Shown piece after piece: positions 43,216-52,247 of a stretch of DNA of 64,000 nt. Position 1 is the first letter of the stretch, and every line of letters begins with the position of its first letter. The notes beneath the pieces are model-generated. The model worked only from the letters and a program-made list of their open reading frames with translations, did not search any database and was not told the DNA's origin. Position numbers and translations under genes: made by a program. The DNA lies in contig NZ_JAGGOI010000007.1 in the NCBI RefSeq assembly GCF_018614585.1, positions 411,340 through 475,339 on the forward strand. The letters are read 5' to 3'. The stretch comes from Streptomyces sp. ISL-1. GTDB taxonomy: Bacteria > Actinomycetota > Actinomycetes > Streptomycetales > Streptomycetaceae.

Positions 43216-44172
43216 ATGACAGTCGATTCCCACCACCCCCGCCCTGTGATTCTCGGCCAGAACCAGTACGGCAAAGCAGAGAACCGCGTCGTCAGGATCA
43301 CGCGGGACGGCGACACCCACCACATCAAGGACCTGAACGTCTCCGTCGCCCTCTCCGGCGACATGGACGACGTCCACTACTCCGGTTCCAACGCCAACGT
43401 CCTGCCGACCGACACCACCAAGAACACGGTGTACGCGTTCGCCAAGGAACACGGCATCGAGTCCGCCGAACAGTTCGGCATCCACCTGGCCCGTCACTTC
43501 GTGACCAGCCAGGAGCCGATCCACCAGGCGCGCATCCGCATCGAGGAGTACGCCTGGGAGCGCATCGAGACCTCGGACAGCAACTCTGGTCTCAATGGAG
43601 CCGACGGGGTCAAGCACTCCTTCGTCCGCAGGGGCCAGGAGACCCGCGTCGCCCAGATCACCTTCGACGGTGAGAAGTGGCAGGTCATCTCCGGTCTGAA
43701 GGACCTCACCGTGATGAACTCGACGAACTCCGAGTTCTGGGGTTACGTCAAGGACAAGTACACGACGCTCCCGGAGTCGTACGACCGCATCCTCGCGACC
43801 GAGGTGTCCGCCAAGTGGCGCTACAGCTGGTCGTCGGACGAGGAGCGGATGCCGAACTGGGATACGTCCTACGCGCAGGCCAAGAAGCACATGCTCCAGG
43901 CCTTCGCCGAGACGTACTCCCTCTCGCTCCAGCAGAGCCTGTACCAAATGGGTTCGCGCATCATCAACAGCCTCGGCGAGATCGACGAGATCCGCTTCTC
44001 GCTGCCGAACAAGCACCACTTCCTGGTCGACCTCGAGCCGTTCGGGCTCAAGAACGACACCGCCGAGGGCGCTGTGTACTTCGCGGCGGACCGCCCCTAC
44101 GGCCTGATCGAGGCCACCGTCCTGCGGGACGGTGTCGAACCGCAGATCCCGGTCGACACGACCAACCTGTAG
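43216..44172 (+). CDS. pucL: Urate oxidase (uricase)
   Basis: A 318-residue cofactor-free enzyme that oxidises urate to 5-hydroxyisourate, consuming O2 and releasing H2O2. Two tandem T-fold domains are visible. The catalytic Lys lies in LGQNQYGKAENRVVRI (about residue 20), the active-site Thr in LPTDTTKNTVYAFAKEHGIES (about 70), and a central RIRIEEYAWERI. Near the end, SLPNKHHFLVDLEPFGLKND is typical. Released H2O2 would normally be handled by a catalase; the catalase remnant at 25.7 kb shows that one nearby gene was lost. Confidence 0.93.
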   Translation: MTVDSHHPRPVILGQNQYGKAENRVVRITRDGDTHHIKDLNVSVALSGDMDDVHYSGSNANVLPTDTTKNTVYAFAKEHGIESAEQFGIHLARHFVTSQEPIHQARIRIEEYAWERIETSDSNSGLNGADGVKHSFVRRGQETRVAQITFDGEKWQVISGLKDLTVMNSTNSEFWGYVKDKYTTLPESYDRILATEVSAKWRYSWSSDEERMPNWDTSYAQAKKHMLQAFAETYSLSLQQSLYQMGSRIINSLGEIDEIRFSLPNKHHFLVDLEPFGLKNDTAEGAVYFAADRPYGLIEATVLRDGVEPQIPVDTTNL

Positions 44173-44320
44173 CCGTTCCGCTGTACCCCCGACGTGTGCG
44201 CCGGCGTCAGGTCCCAGGGGAGAGCGGGGGCATCTGCGCAACAACAGCACCGCGGACCCGGTCGTCACCCCGCTCGACCCCCGGGCCCGTTCCATCAACG
44301 GGAAGAACTGAGGACCCGCA

Positions 44321-45697
44321 ATGGCGGCTTCGCGCATCGTCATCGAGAACTGTTCCATCGCGACCGTGGACGCGAACGACACCGAGTACGCCTCCGGCCA
44401 CATCGTGGTCGCCGACAACCGGATCGAGTCGGTCGCAGCGGGCAAAGCCCCCGCAGGCCTGGAGAACGTGGTCCGCCGTATCGACGGCACCGGGCACCTC
44501 GTCACGCCCGGCCTGGTCAACACCCACCACCACTTCTACCAGTGGATCACCCGGGGTCTGGCCACCGACCACAACCTCTTCAACTGGCTGGTCGCGCTCT
44601 ACCCGACGTGGGCGCGCATCGACGAGCCGATGGCGCGCGCGGCGGCACGGGGCTCCCTCGCGATGATGGCCCGCGGCGGTGTCACCACCGCCATGGACCA
44701 CCACTACGTCTACCCGCAGGGCTCCGGCGACCTGTCCGGCGCGATCATCGGCGCGGCGAGCGAGATGGGGGTCCGCTTCACCCTCGCCCGCGGCTCCATG
44801 GACCGCGGCAAGTCGGACGGAGGCCTGCCGCCGGACTTCGCCGTCGAGTCCCTCGAAGGCGCGCTCGCCGCCACCGAGGCGACCATCGACAAGCACCACG
44901 ACGCGTCCTTCGACGCGATGACCCAGATCGCCGTCGCGCCCTGCTCGCCCTTCTCCGTCTCCACCGAACTGCTGAGCCAGGGCGCCGAATTGGCCCGCCG
45001 CAAGGGTGTCCGGCTGCACACCCACGGCTCGGAGACCGTCGAGGAGGAGGAGTTCTGCAAGGAGCTCTTCGGGATGGGTCCGACCGACTACTTCGAGTCG
45101 ACCGGCTGGCTCGGCCAGGACGTGTGGATGGCCCACTGCGTCCACATGAACGACTCGGACATCGCCGCCTTCGCCCGTACGGGCACGGGCGTCGCGCACT
45201 GCCCGTCGTCCAACGCCCGCCTCGCCGCGGGTATCGCCCGGGTGCCCGACATGCTGAAGGCGGGCGTCCCGGTCGGCCTCGGCGTCGACGGCACCGCCTC
45301 CAACGAGTCGGGCGAGCTGCACACCGAACTGCGCAACGCGCTCCTCATCAGCCGGCTCGGGGCCCACCGCGAGGCGGCGCTGAACGCGCGCCAGGCGCTG
45401 CGCCTCGGTACGTACGGCGGCGCCCAAGTCCTGGGCCGCGCCGACCAGATCGGCTCCATCGAGCCCGGCAAGCTCGCCGACCTGGTGCTCTGGAAGATGG
45501 ACACGCTCGCCCACTCCTCCATCGCGGACCCGGTGACCGCGCTCGTCTTCGGCGCGGCCGCCCCCGTCACGCTCTCCCTCGTCAACGGCAAGACCGTAGT
45601 GGAGGCGGGCCACCTCACGACGGTGGACGAGGACGCCATCGCCCGCTCCGCGCGGGAGGAGGCACAGCGCCTCGCGCGCATCGCCGCCGAGGCCTGA
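44321..45697 (+). CDS. 8-oxoguanine deaminase (amidohydrolase)
   Basis: A 458-residue metal-dependent amidohydrolase of the TIM-barrel type. Metal ligands are visible: VNTHHHFYQW (about residue 67), LHTHGSETVEEEEF (about 233), MAHCVHMN (about 270) and GVDGTASNESGEL (about 320). NTHHHFYQW with TDHNLFNWLVALYPTW matches the subgroup deaminating 8-oxoguanine to urate or the analogous guanine reaction. It lies last in the urate operon, feeding urate to uricase. The 148 bases before it contain a coding-like but startless tail. Confidence 0.85.
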   Translation: MAASRIVIENCSIATVDANDTEYASGHIVVADNRIESVAAGKAPAGLENVVRRIDGTGHLVTPGLVNTHHHFYQWITRGLATDHNLFNWLVALYPTWARIDEPMARAAARGSLAMMARGGVTTAMDHHYVYPQGSGDLSGAIIGAASEMGVRFTLARGSMDRGKSDGGLPPDFAVESLEGALAATEATIDKHHDASFDAMTQIAVAPCSPFSVSTELLSQGAELARRKGVRLHTHGSETVEEEEFCKELFGMGPTDYFESTGWLGQDVWMAHCVHMNDSDIAAFARTGTGVAHCPSSNARLAAGIARVPDMLKAGVPVGLGVDGTASNESGELHTELRNALLISRLGAHREAALNARQALRLGTYGGAQVLGRADQIGSIEPGKLADLVLWKMDTLAHSSIADPVTALVFGAAAPVTLSLVNGKTVVEAGHLTTVDEDAIARSAREEAQRLARIAAEA

Positions 45698-45774
45698 CCA
45701 CAAGAAGTCCGGTCGAGGGGGACGGCCCTTGACCGGAGGCCGTGGACCCGAGCGGGGTTTATGGCAGCTGTGAC

Positions 45775-45812
45775 CGGGGGGGCGGCACCACTGTCGGTGC
45801 CGCACCCCCCGG
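45775..45812. terminator. Bidirectional terminator between urate operon and chitosanase
   Basis: CGGCACC (45783-45789) pairs with GGTGCCG (45796-45802), continued by a G-run and a C-run on the two sides. It lies between two genes that point at each other and is symmetrical enough to serve both. Confidence 0.75.
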
Positions 45813-45865
45813 GACGGTGACTCGCTCCGCCGGTGATCGACGGGCCGTGGGCCGCGCCGGCCCGG

Positions 45866-46741
45866 TCAGTCGATGTGGAAGCTCTCGCCGTAGACCTTCC
45901 AGTCCAGCGGCGTGTTCAGGTTGAAGTTGTTCTTCTTGACGAAGACCCGCTGGGCGGTGTCCACCCGGCTGGTGTCCTCGTGCGCCTCCTCCTGCTTCAT
46001 CGCCCAGACCCGGGCGTCGAGGAAGGCATTGAGATACGTCTTCTCATCCCCGCCCTGCGCCGGCGGCTTGGCCTTGGCGAGGGCCTTCTTGCGGATGCTG
46101 CTGAAGCTGGTCGAGTCGCCGCCGTCGCCGTGCATCACGATGGCGTCGTAGTAGATGAACTGGCCGAGGACACCTATGCCGTCGCTCTTGCCGCGCTTGA
46201 CCGCGGGGTTGAAGTAGACCCGGTCGCGCTCGTCGTTCTGCGCCTTCTTGAACTCCGCGTCCTGGGCCGCCTTCTTCCAGTCCTTGGTGAAGTTCGGGTC
46301 GAGTCCGGCGTGCGAGTCGCTGCCGTCGACGTTTCGCAGTGCGGGCAGGTACTTGGCCAGTACATTGCCGGGCTTGCGCTGGGTGTACAGCTCGACCAGA
46401 TCCAGCATGTCGCCGGTGCCGGAACAGAAGCCGATGATGCCGGCGGTGTAGCCGCGGCCGTCGCCGATGTCCTCGATGTACTGGTACTGCGCCTTCCAGT
46501 CCAGCGAGGAGTTCTCCGCGCTGGACACGAGCTTCATGGCGATCTCCTTCTTCGCCGGGTCGTCGAGGCCGGTGGCGGCCGGGGCGGGCGCCGCGGGCGC
46601 GGCGGCGGCCGGAGCCTGGCCGGCGGGCTCGGATGCCGTGGTTGCGAAGGCGGTGGCCGGTACCGCGACCAGGGTCACGCCAAGCAGGACACGGGGAAGG
46701 AACTTCAGCGGTCGGGTGGTGCGTGCATGGGGGGTGGGCAC
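45866..46741 (-). CDS. csn: Secreted GH46 chitosanase
   Basis: A 291-residue secreted glycosidase that cuts chitosan, the deacetylated fungal wall polymer. A basic signal peptide (TTRPLKFLPRVLLGVTLVAVPATAFA) is followed by an Ala/Pro spacer. The GH46 core has the catalytic Glu in VSSAENSSLDWKAQYQYIEDIG and the Asp in the adjoining DIGDGRGYTAGIIGFCSGTGD. It ends LNTPLDWKVYGESFHID, as in Streptomyces N174 chitosanase. GTG 46741 follows GGAGG at six bases; the frame is open further upstream but unsupported. A palindromic operator lies 39 bases upstream. Confidence 0.92.
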   Translation of the reverse strand: MPTPHARTTRPLKFLPRVLLGVTLVAVPATAFATTASEPAGQAPAAAAPAAPAPAATGLDDPAKKEIAMKLVSSAENSSLDWKAQYQYIEDIGDGRGYTAGIIGFCSGTGDMLDLVELYTQRKPGNVLAKYLPALRNVDGSDSHAGLDPNFTKDWKKAAQDAEFKKAQNDERDRVYFNPAVKRGKSDGIGVLGQFIYYDAIVMHGDGGDSTSFSSIRKKALAKAKPPAQGGDEKTYLNAFLDARVWAMKQEEAHEDTSRVDTAQRVFVKKNNFNLNTPLDWKVYGESFHID

Positions 46742-46779
46742 CTGGCCTCCAGAGGGAGCTCGTCGTTCCGGTGTTCTGT

Positions 46780-46794
46780 TAGGAAGCTTTCCTA
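46780..46794. promoter_or_regulatory. Palindromic operator before chitosanase
   Basis: TAGGAA-GCT-TTCCTA, a perfect six-base inverted repeat with a three-base centre. Similar palindromes before Streptomyces csn genes are bound by the ROK-family repressor CsnR, which releases on chitosan oligosaccharides; this comparison is from memory. No ROK gene is in the window. Confidence 0.7.
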
Positions 46795-46865
46795 TCAGAG
46801 TCCACACGGGGGCGTACACCCCTTCTCCGTACCGGAGTTGGGGTGCCACTCCTGCGACGCGCGTC

Positions 46866-47996
46866 TCAGCCCAGGAGTTCCGCGCTGCTCGCCGGCTCCA
46901 CCCGCGGCTGCCCATTGAGGCGGTGCCGCTCTATGGATGAGCGGCGGTACACCTCCTCGCGGACCCGCTGAATCTCGCCGATCGGCCGGTGCTCCTCACG
47001 AGTGCGCCAAGGCGTGATCGACGTGCCGTCGGCGGCGGCGAGGTTCTCGTCGCCGCCGATGTCCTGCCGCGGGATGGCGATCGTCGCGACCGTCACCCAC
47101 GGAGACAGCGGCTCGGGCCACTCCGCCGAGGTGTTGTCCACCGGCATCCGCGCCAGATCGGCATTGAGCTGAACCTGCAGCTCGAAGACGTGGTCCCGCT
47201 CGGCGGCCTCCGCCACCAGCGTGTTGCGGAACGCTTCGCCGTCCGCCCGCACGTTGACGGTCAGATGCGTGACGGGGGAGGTGGGCACCGTGCGCACCTT
47301 GGCGATGTGGTCGCCGTACCGGAAGGCGCCCATGCTGTTGTAGGTGTACGAGAAGAGGTTCTGCCGCGGGACCTGAGTGAAGGACAGCATCGCGAACAGC
47401 TCGTCCCACAGCCACTCGTCCGAGCTCTCCAAGGTCCCCCGCCTGGTGAGGAATTCGCCCATCCAGGACTTCCGCCGCGCGGGGTTCACCAGCGCGTCCG
47501 GCAGCTCGGCGAACAACTCCTCGATGACCATGTAGTCGTAGGCCGTGTTGGCGAAGAAGACTTTGTTGTTGATCAGGTTGAGGTCGAAGGTCGTCTCTGT
47601 GGCCTCGTCGGCGAGCAGGGAGTCGCCGGGCACCCCGAACATCTTGATCCCCATGCCACAGGCCGCGCCGAGCAGCGAGTCGGCCCGCAGGTGGCCGAGC
47701 CCGTTGGAGTACCGGACGACCGCGTCGTAGGTGCCGGGCCTGGCGAAGATCCCCTGGTCGTAGGGTTCCGGCACCTCACCGACCGTAACCGTGGCCTTGA
47801 CCAGCCCGTACGTCTTGCCGTGCGCGGTCCTGACCGAGCGCCCCACCCCCTGCCGCTCGACGGACTCCCGGGTGCGCCGGCCGACATTGCGCACGACCTC
47901 GTCCAGCTCCTGCTGATAGGTGGGCCGCTCGACGGGGGTGTAGGTCTCGTACCTGACGAAATCCACGACGGAGTTCTCCTTTGCCGCGTCCTGCAT
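46866..47996 (-). CDS. Catalase-fold family protein
   Basis: A 376-residue protein of the small catalase-like group. RYSNGLGHLRADSLLGAACGMGIKMFGVPG (about 93-122) and TTFDLNLINNKVFFANTAYDYMVIEELF (about 135-163) correspond to the catalase core strands. YGLVKATVTVGEVPEPYDQGIFARPGTYDAVVRYSN supplies the usual substrate-channel part. The canonical haem-binding RxFxY tail is not obvious, so peroxidase activity is uncertain; several relatives act on fatty acid hydroperoxides. The gene is upstream of chitosanase on the same strand, separated by 124 bases carrying the operator. Confidence 0.78.
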   Translation of the reverse strand: MQDAAKENSVVDFVRYETYTPVERPTYQQELDEVVRNVGRRTRESVERQGVGRSVRTAHGKTYGLVKATVTVGEVPEPYDQGIFARPGTYDAVVRYSNGLGHLRADSLLGAACGMGIKMFGVPGDSLLADEATETTFDLNLINNKVFFANTAYDYMVIEELFAELPDALVNPARRKSWMGEFLTRRGTLESSDEWLWDELFAMLSFTQVPRQNLFSYTYNSMGAFRYGDHIAKVRTVPTSPVTHLTVNVRADGEAFRNTLVAEAAERDHVFELQVQLNADLARMPVDNTSAEWPEPLSPWVTVATIAIPRQDIGGDENLAAADGTSITPWRTREEHRPIGEIQRVREEVYRRSSIERHRLNGQPRVEPASSAELLG

Positions 47997-48467
47997 GGCT
48001 GCGTCCTGGGAGGAAAGTAGCCCGCTATTCAGTTGTGCACAACATAACTATCTGTGACGATGCCCACCTGTGCGATGCGTGACGAGGGCGGGCGGACGCC
48101 GGGGCGGAGCAGAAGCCGATGATGCAGGCGGTGTAGCCGCGGCCGGTCACCCACGGCCGAAGCCTTCCGGGTGGCGGCTGCGTGAACACGCATCGGGGAC
48201 ACCGGGGCTGCCGTGTCCCCATCGAAGTCGGCACGCGCAGGCCCGGCACCACCCGCACAAGCTGGGCCGACTCGACGACAAGGCGGAGCTGACCCGCTAG
48301 CCGGCTGTACCCGAGGAGAGAGCAATGCCCAACCTCAAACGCCCGCCTGGGCGTTGCATGCGGGCCCGGGTATGACGTCATGCTTGTGCCACCTCTACCT
48401 CGCACGCCTCGCCTGCGTCCGGGCGGCATGCCGCGACCGCCCGGACCGTGCCAGTTCCACGCCCGGC
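47997..48467. other. Gene-free stretch with a chitosanase fragment
   Basis: About 470 bases without a complete gene. A short reverse-strand fragment at 48109-48145 repeats part of the chitosanase gene. A short hairpin (AACGCCC/GGGCGTT) lies at 48338-48355. A GAGGAG followed by ATG at 48324 opens only 16 codons. No other signal is visible. Confidence 0.5.
48109..48145 (-). pseudogene. Fragment of a second chitosanase gene
   Basis: The reverse strand reads GRGYTACIIGFCSA, differing from the chitosanase (GRGYTAGIIGFCS) at one residue. The DNA matches chitosanase positions 46423-46459 almost base for base over about 36 bases. Similarity stops abruptly on both sides. It is either the sole survivor of a paralogous csn gene or a small copied fragment. 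Confidence 0.65.
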
Positions 48468-49070
48468 TCAGTCCCCCGGCTGCCAGTCGGGCCGGCGGCC
48501 GCTGAAGCCCACCACCCGGTCCATCAGCGGCGCGTCCTCGGGCACCTCCACCACCGGGCCGAACATCCCGTCCCGGCTTGAATCGTCCCCGATCGGCTTC
48601 AGCAGTTCGTACGACACCCGCAGGCTCGCCTCGCCAGGGGTGTACTCCTGGCCCGTCGCCCGGGCCAGATCCCAGCCGTGGATCACGAGCTCGTTCAGGG
48701 CGACCCGTCCGGCGATCGCGGCCGGGAATGTGACGCCGCCCGCCTGGGTGTCGCCGTCCCACGTCCCGGGCTTCTGCCATGCCTCCGCCAGCTCGTTCAG
48801 TCGCCGCGGAAGTACGGCACGCCAGTCGTCATCGAGGACCGGCAGTACCGACCCCGGGTCGGTACTGGTGCTCGGCCCGAGATCCTTCCGCGCGGCGTCG
48901 CGGAACGCGGTGGACAGCCCGACGAGATGGCCCAGCAGCTCCCGTACGGAGTACTTCGGGCAGGGCGTCGGGTACGCGAGCTGCTCGTCGCCGATGGCGG
49001 CGAGCAGCTGCGCCACGGCGCGGGCGGCGGGGTGGAGGTCGGGGGAGGAGGTCTGCGTAGTGGAGTCCAT
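48468..49070 (-). CDS. TIGR03086-type (maleylpyruvate isomerase-like) metal-binding protein
   Basis: A 200-residue DinB/MDMPI-fold protein. TPCPKYSVRELLGHLVGLSTAFRDAARKD (about 35-65) contains the metal-binding His of GHLVG. LNELVIHGWDLARATGQEYTPGEASLRVSYELL (about 133-165) supplies the second His motif VIHGWDLA. Such proteins are thought to be thiol-dependent (mycothiol) enzymes of unknown substrate. The start is ATG 49070; ATG 49076 is equally possible, since neither has a good ribosome site and the mRNA may be leaderless. Confidence 0.8.
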   Translation of the reverse strand: MDSTTQTSSPDLHPAARAVAQLLAAIGDEQLAYPTPCPKYSVRELLGHLVGLSTAFRDAARKDLGPSTSTDPGSVLPVLDDDWRAVLPRRLNELAEAWQKPGTWDGDTQAGGVTFPAAIAGRVALNELVIHGWDLARATGQEYTPGEASLRVSYELLKPIGDDSSRDGMFGPVVEVPEDAPLMDRVVGFSGRRPDWQPGD

Positions 49071-49137
49071 ACACATAGGACCGGGCGGGCGGCCGAAACT
49101 CATCGCTCCCCCCGGACGCACCGCACCGCCGGCCCCG

Positions 49138-49178
49138 GATGCGCGCACTGAGCCCGGGATGCGCGCACTGACCCCGGG
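49138..49178. repeat. Two-copy tandem repeat of 20 bp
   Basis: GATGCGCGCACTGA followed by (G/C)CCCGG occurs twice in direct succession in the divergent intergenic region before the 740-residue gene. It may be a duplicated regulator site. Confidence 0.5.
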
Positions 49179-49295
49179 ATCCAAGGCCGGCGGACCGATG
49201 GACGGTCTCTGGGAGGACCTCGAACGGTCGCCTGATCGGAGCATCCGGACGCGGCCGGACCGCCCGACCCGCCTCCGGGCCCATACGCTCCCCGA

Positions 49296-51518
49296 GTGAC
49301 CCGTACCCGTGCCACTGACCTGAACACCGGACTTGACGACTTCCTCGCCTGGGCGGAAAAAGAGCGCGGGGCGCCGTTGCCCGTGCGCGTCGCGGACGCC
49401 GTGCTGACGCTTCTGGCCCTGCGCGGCGCGGACCGCAGGGCGGGCGTGCCCGAGCCGACCCCGCAGCTGCTGCGCCGCGTACTGCACGAGGACCTGCCCC
49501 CACTGCTCTGCGCCACCCCGGCGGAGCTTGCCGCCGTGCCCGGCGTACTCACCGCTCTCGCCGACCGCGTCAGGGCCGCGGGGAGGCTGAACGCCAAGCG
49601 CCATATGCGCCTGGTCGCCGCGATCGACGACGCGGTGCCGGAGTTCCGGCGGGCGATCGCCGATCCCCGGAACCTGACCTGGCCGGCGTGGTACGCGTCG
49701 CTGCTGCGCGCCGCCGGAGTCGACCCCGACGACCCCGCCGCCGTACGGGAATGGCTCGCCGCCCATGAACGCGCGCCTCGCGCCGACCGGCCGGTCCTGC
49801 CCGCGCCACTGCACCGCTCCGATGTCGCGGCCCGCACCTTCGCCACCCGCGTCCAGCTCACCGACGCACTGCTCGCCGCCTTCGCCCATGACGTCGAAGG
49901 CCCCTCGCCGACCGGCCCCCTGCTGCCCAGTCCGCCGCTGGATGCCGACCGCCCGGAGGAGGCGCTGGGGGAGGAGCTGGAGCGGATCGCGGGCGCGCTG
50001 ATCGACCGCTGGACGGCCGCGGGCCTGAGCGACGCGCTCGCAGGACCGTACGCCGCACTCGCGCCCGCACCGGACGCGCTGCCGCACGTCGCCCTCGCCG
50101 ACCGCCTGCTCGACGAACACCTCGACTACTACGGCGATTCGGGTACCCCGCTGCCACCGCCGCCCGTTCTCCCCGCCCCCGAGGACATCCGCGGGCTTCT
50201 GCAAGGTGCCCCGCTTCCGGCGGCTCTCGCGGCGGGCTCCGACGATGGGCGCGAACTCGCGGAGCGGTGCGGATTCCCCGGACCCGCCGACGATGTCTGG
50301 GCCAGGGGAACCCCGCAAGAGCTGACCGAACTGGGCGCGGACATCCTGGCGGCGGTCGTGGAGCGCATCGCCGCCGCGCCTGGCGAGGACGAGGAGTCGG
50401 CCCGCGAAGCCCACGAGGACGCCGGGGACGCCCGCGAAGCCCGCGACGCCCACGAGGCCGCCGAGGACGCCGAGGACTACGCCCTGGACGCGGCGCACCT
50501 CCTCTATTCGCTGTACGAGCGCGGCGGCACCGCCGACTCCGTGGCGCGGAAGGCCGCCGAACAGGGCTCCTGGCAGGTCGACCCGTCGCTCGAGGACGCG
50601 CCGGTGCCGGTCCCCGACACCGCCCCCGCCGACTATGTGACGCCGTCACCGGACGAGCTGTCCGCCCTGCTGGGCCTTCCCGGCCTGGGCGAGGAGGACC
50701 GGGCCGAACTCGACGGCCCTGCCCGGTCCCTGTCCGCCGTGGTCGACCAACTGGCCGAGACAGGATGCGTGTTCCGCGCCGGTGACTCCTACGGCCTCAC
50801 CGCGCTCGGCAACGCCGTCCTGCGTCACGTACTGGCCGCGGGTCAGGTCGCCGCCCCCGACGAGGAGACCGTCGCCGCGTGGGATGCCGCCGAGGTCATC
50901 ACCGCCGTGCAGAACTGGCCGCCCCGGACAGCGGCCCGCACGCTCGCCCAGTGGACGGCCGGCCACGGCGGCGGATCCTGGAGCGATCTGCTGAACGCCC
51001 TCGACATCGCGAAGCGCACGGACTTCCCCGGCATCCGCACATCGACCCTCTTCGCGTACCTCGACCTCGCCGCCGTCCCCGCCGAGGCGCTGCGCTCCGC
51101 CGTCCCGAACCCCACGATCGGCGCATACGCTCACCGCCTGCTGCTGACCCGCGGCGAGGCCGCACCCTCGGACGCGGAACGTGTCCCGCCGAGCGCCCGC
51201 GCGGTGCTGATCCTCGAAGAACTGGACGCTCGCTGGGTTGAGGACCTGCGTACGTACGCGCGCGTCCTGACGGAGGAAGAGGAACCAGACCTGGCCGCCC
51301 TGCCTTCAGCAATCCCCGGCGCCTTCGACGCGGCGGCATCGACCTGGCCGGGCGGAGCCGCCTCCCTTGTCCCGGCTCTTGCGGAAGCCCATCCGCCCAC
51401 ATCAGTCAGGGTGTTGGAGCAACTGGGCAGCGGGCACCCGGACTCTCGGGTGGCGGCACTGGCGTCCCGCACGGCGAAGGCGGCGAAGGCGAAGTCCGCC
51501 GGGGCGGGAGGCGCGTAG
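49296..51518 (+). CDS. Large Ala-rich protein of unknown function
   Basis: A 740-residue cytoplasmic protein rich in Ala, Asp, Glu and Arg, with long helical stretches and no membrane segment or signal peptide. A helix-hairpin-like segment VRVADAVLTLLALRG lies near the start. An acidic low-complexity run of Glu/Asp/Ala (about 360-395: EDEESAREAHEDAGDAREARDAHEAAEDAED) lies mid-protein. HEAT-like repeats are possible near the end (VRVLEQLGSGHPDSRVAALASRTAKAAKA). I recognise no catalytic motif; similar large unknowns occur in many Streptomyces. It starts at GTG 49296 with no strong ribosome site. Confidence 0.7.
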   Translation: MTRTRATDLNTGLDDFLAWAEKERGAPLPVRVADAVLTLLALRGADRRAGVPEPTPQLLRRVLHEDLPPLLCATPAELAAVPGVLTALADRVRAAGRLNAKRHMRLVAAIDDAVPEFRRAIADPRNLTWPAWYASLLRAAGVDPDDPAAVREWLAAHERAPRADRPVLPAPLHRSDVAARTFATRVQLTDALLAAFAHDVEGPSPTGPLLPSPPLDADRPEEALGEELERIAGALIDRWTAAGLSDALAGPYAALAPAPDALPHVALADRLLDEHLDYYGDSGTPLPPPPVLPAPEDIRGLLQGAPLPAALAAGSDDGRELAERCGFPGPADDVWARGTPQELTELGADILAAVVERIAAAPGEDEESAREAHEDAGDAREARDAHEAAEDAEDYALDAAHLLYSLYERGGTADSVARKAAEQGSWQVDPSLEDAPVPVPDTAPADYVTPSPDELSALLGLPGLGEEDRAELDGPARSLSAVVDQLAETGCVFRAGDSYGLTALGNAVLRHVLAAGQVAAPDEETVAAWDAAEVITAVQNWPPRTAARTLAQWTAGHGGGSWSDLLNALDIAKRTDFPGIRTSTLFAYLDLAAVPAEALRSAVPNPTIGAYAHRLLLTRGEAAPSDAERVPPSARAVLILEELDARWVEDLRTYARVLTEEEEPDLAALPSAIPGAFDAAASTWPGGAASLVPALAEAHPPTSVRVLEQLGSGHPDSRVAALASRTAKAAKAKSAGAGGA

Positions 51519-51703
51519 ACGAGGCGAAGGAGGCACTGGGACGAGCAGCGAGGTACGGCCGACGGCCGGGCGAAGCCCTTGCACAGGGCAGACCTGCTGG
51601 TTGATCACATGGTTGTACGGACCAAGGCAGTGGCACCGGCGGCAGCGTGGGCGTCGTCGGCTATGGTGCCGGGCAAAAGGACCAGGGGAGGGTGGGAGCA
51701 ACG

Positions 51704-52138
51704 ATGGCGTCCGAGGGTCCGATCGACCTGATCAGTCTGGAGGGCGAGGGCAACCGCGTGATCGTACGGATCACCGGGAGGCAGTCCGCCCAGGACCCGC
51801 CCCGCGCCGATGCGCTGGTCGGAGAAATCATCGTCGACACCGCTTTCGTACGCGGAAGCATCGCAACGTCGATCTTCCCGGAAGACCTGACGGAGTGGCA
51901 GGAAGCCCTGGACACGCTTGATGGCGGGCAGGACGTCTCGTGGCGTGAGAACAAGCGCGCGACCGAGATGTTCATCGAGCTCGACCCGGACGGTGAGCGG
52001 GCCCACGTCACCGTCGCGGACCGCTCGATGTCGCTCACGACCGTGACGGTCACTGTCGCTGTCGCAGACGCCTGGTTCGACGACGCCTACCACCGCCTGG
52101 ACCAGGTTCTGCGGACCTGGCCGTTGGAAGACGCCTGA
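51704..52138 (+). CDS. DUF5959 family protein
   Basis: A 144-residue soluble protein, mostly beta with one helix. It matches the small actinobacterial DUF5959 type: DLISLEGEGNRVIVRITGR at the start, then ADALVGEIIVDTAFVRGSIATSIFPEDLTEWQEALDTL, and ERAHVTVADRSM. No function is known; such proteins often occur beside polymorphic toxin loci but here stand alone. The ATG follows GGGAGGGTGGGAG. Confidence 0.75.
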   Translation: MASEGPIDLISLEGEGNRVIVRITGRQSAQDPPRADALVGEIIVDTAFVRGSIATSIFPEDLTEWQEALDTLDGGQDVSWRENKRATEMFIELDPDGERAHVTVADRSMSLTTVTVTVAVADAWFDDAYHRLDQVLRTWPLEDA

Positions 52139-52247
52139 ACCTGCCTGCGCGGTCCTGGCGATCTCTCCGATGCTCGCCCGTAGCGCCGGCTGCGCGGGCG
52201 GGCGGGAGCGGGCGGGCGGCAGCCGCGCTGCCGACGTCGGGACGCCC

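Noticed and set aside
44207..45805. Reverse frame opposite the 8-oxoguanine deaminase gene
   Set aside because: The forward frame has all amidohydrolase metal ligands; the reverse is repetitive Val/Gly/Asp/Arg with no motif.
48324..48374. 16-codon leader peptide preceded by GAGGAG
   Set aside because: The good ribosome site is notable, but there is no downstream gene on that strand to control and no conserved features.
48025..48780. Reverse frame of 251 codons as a gene
   Set aside because: It runs into the MDMPI-like gene in another frame and contains only the short chitosanase fragment as recognisable sequence.
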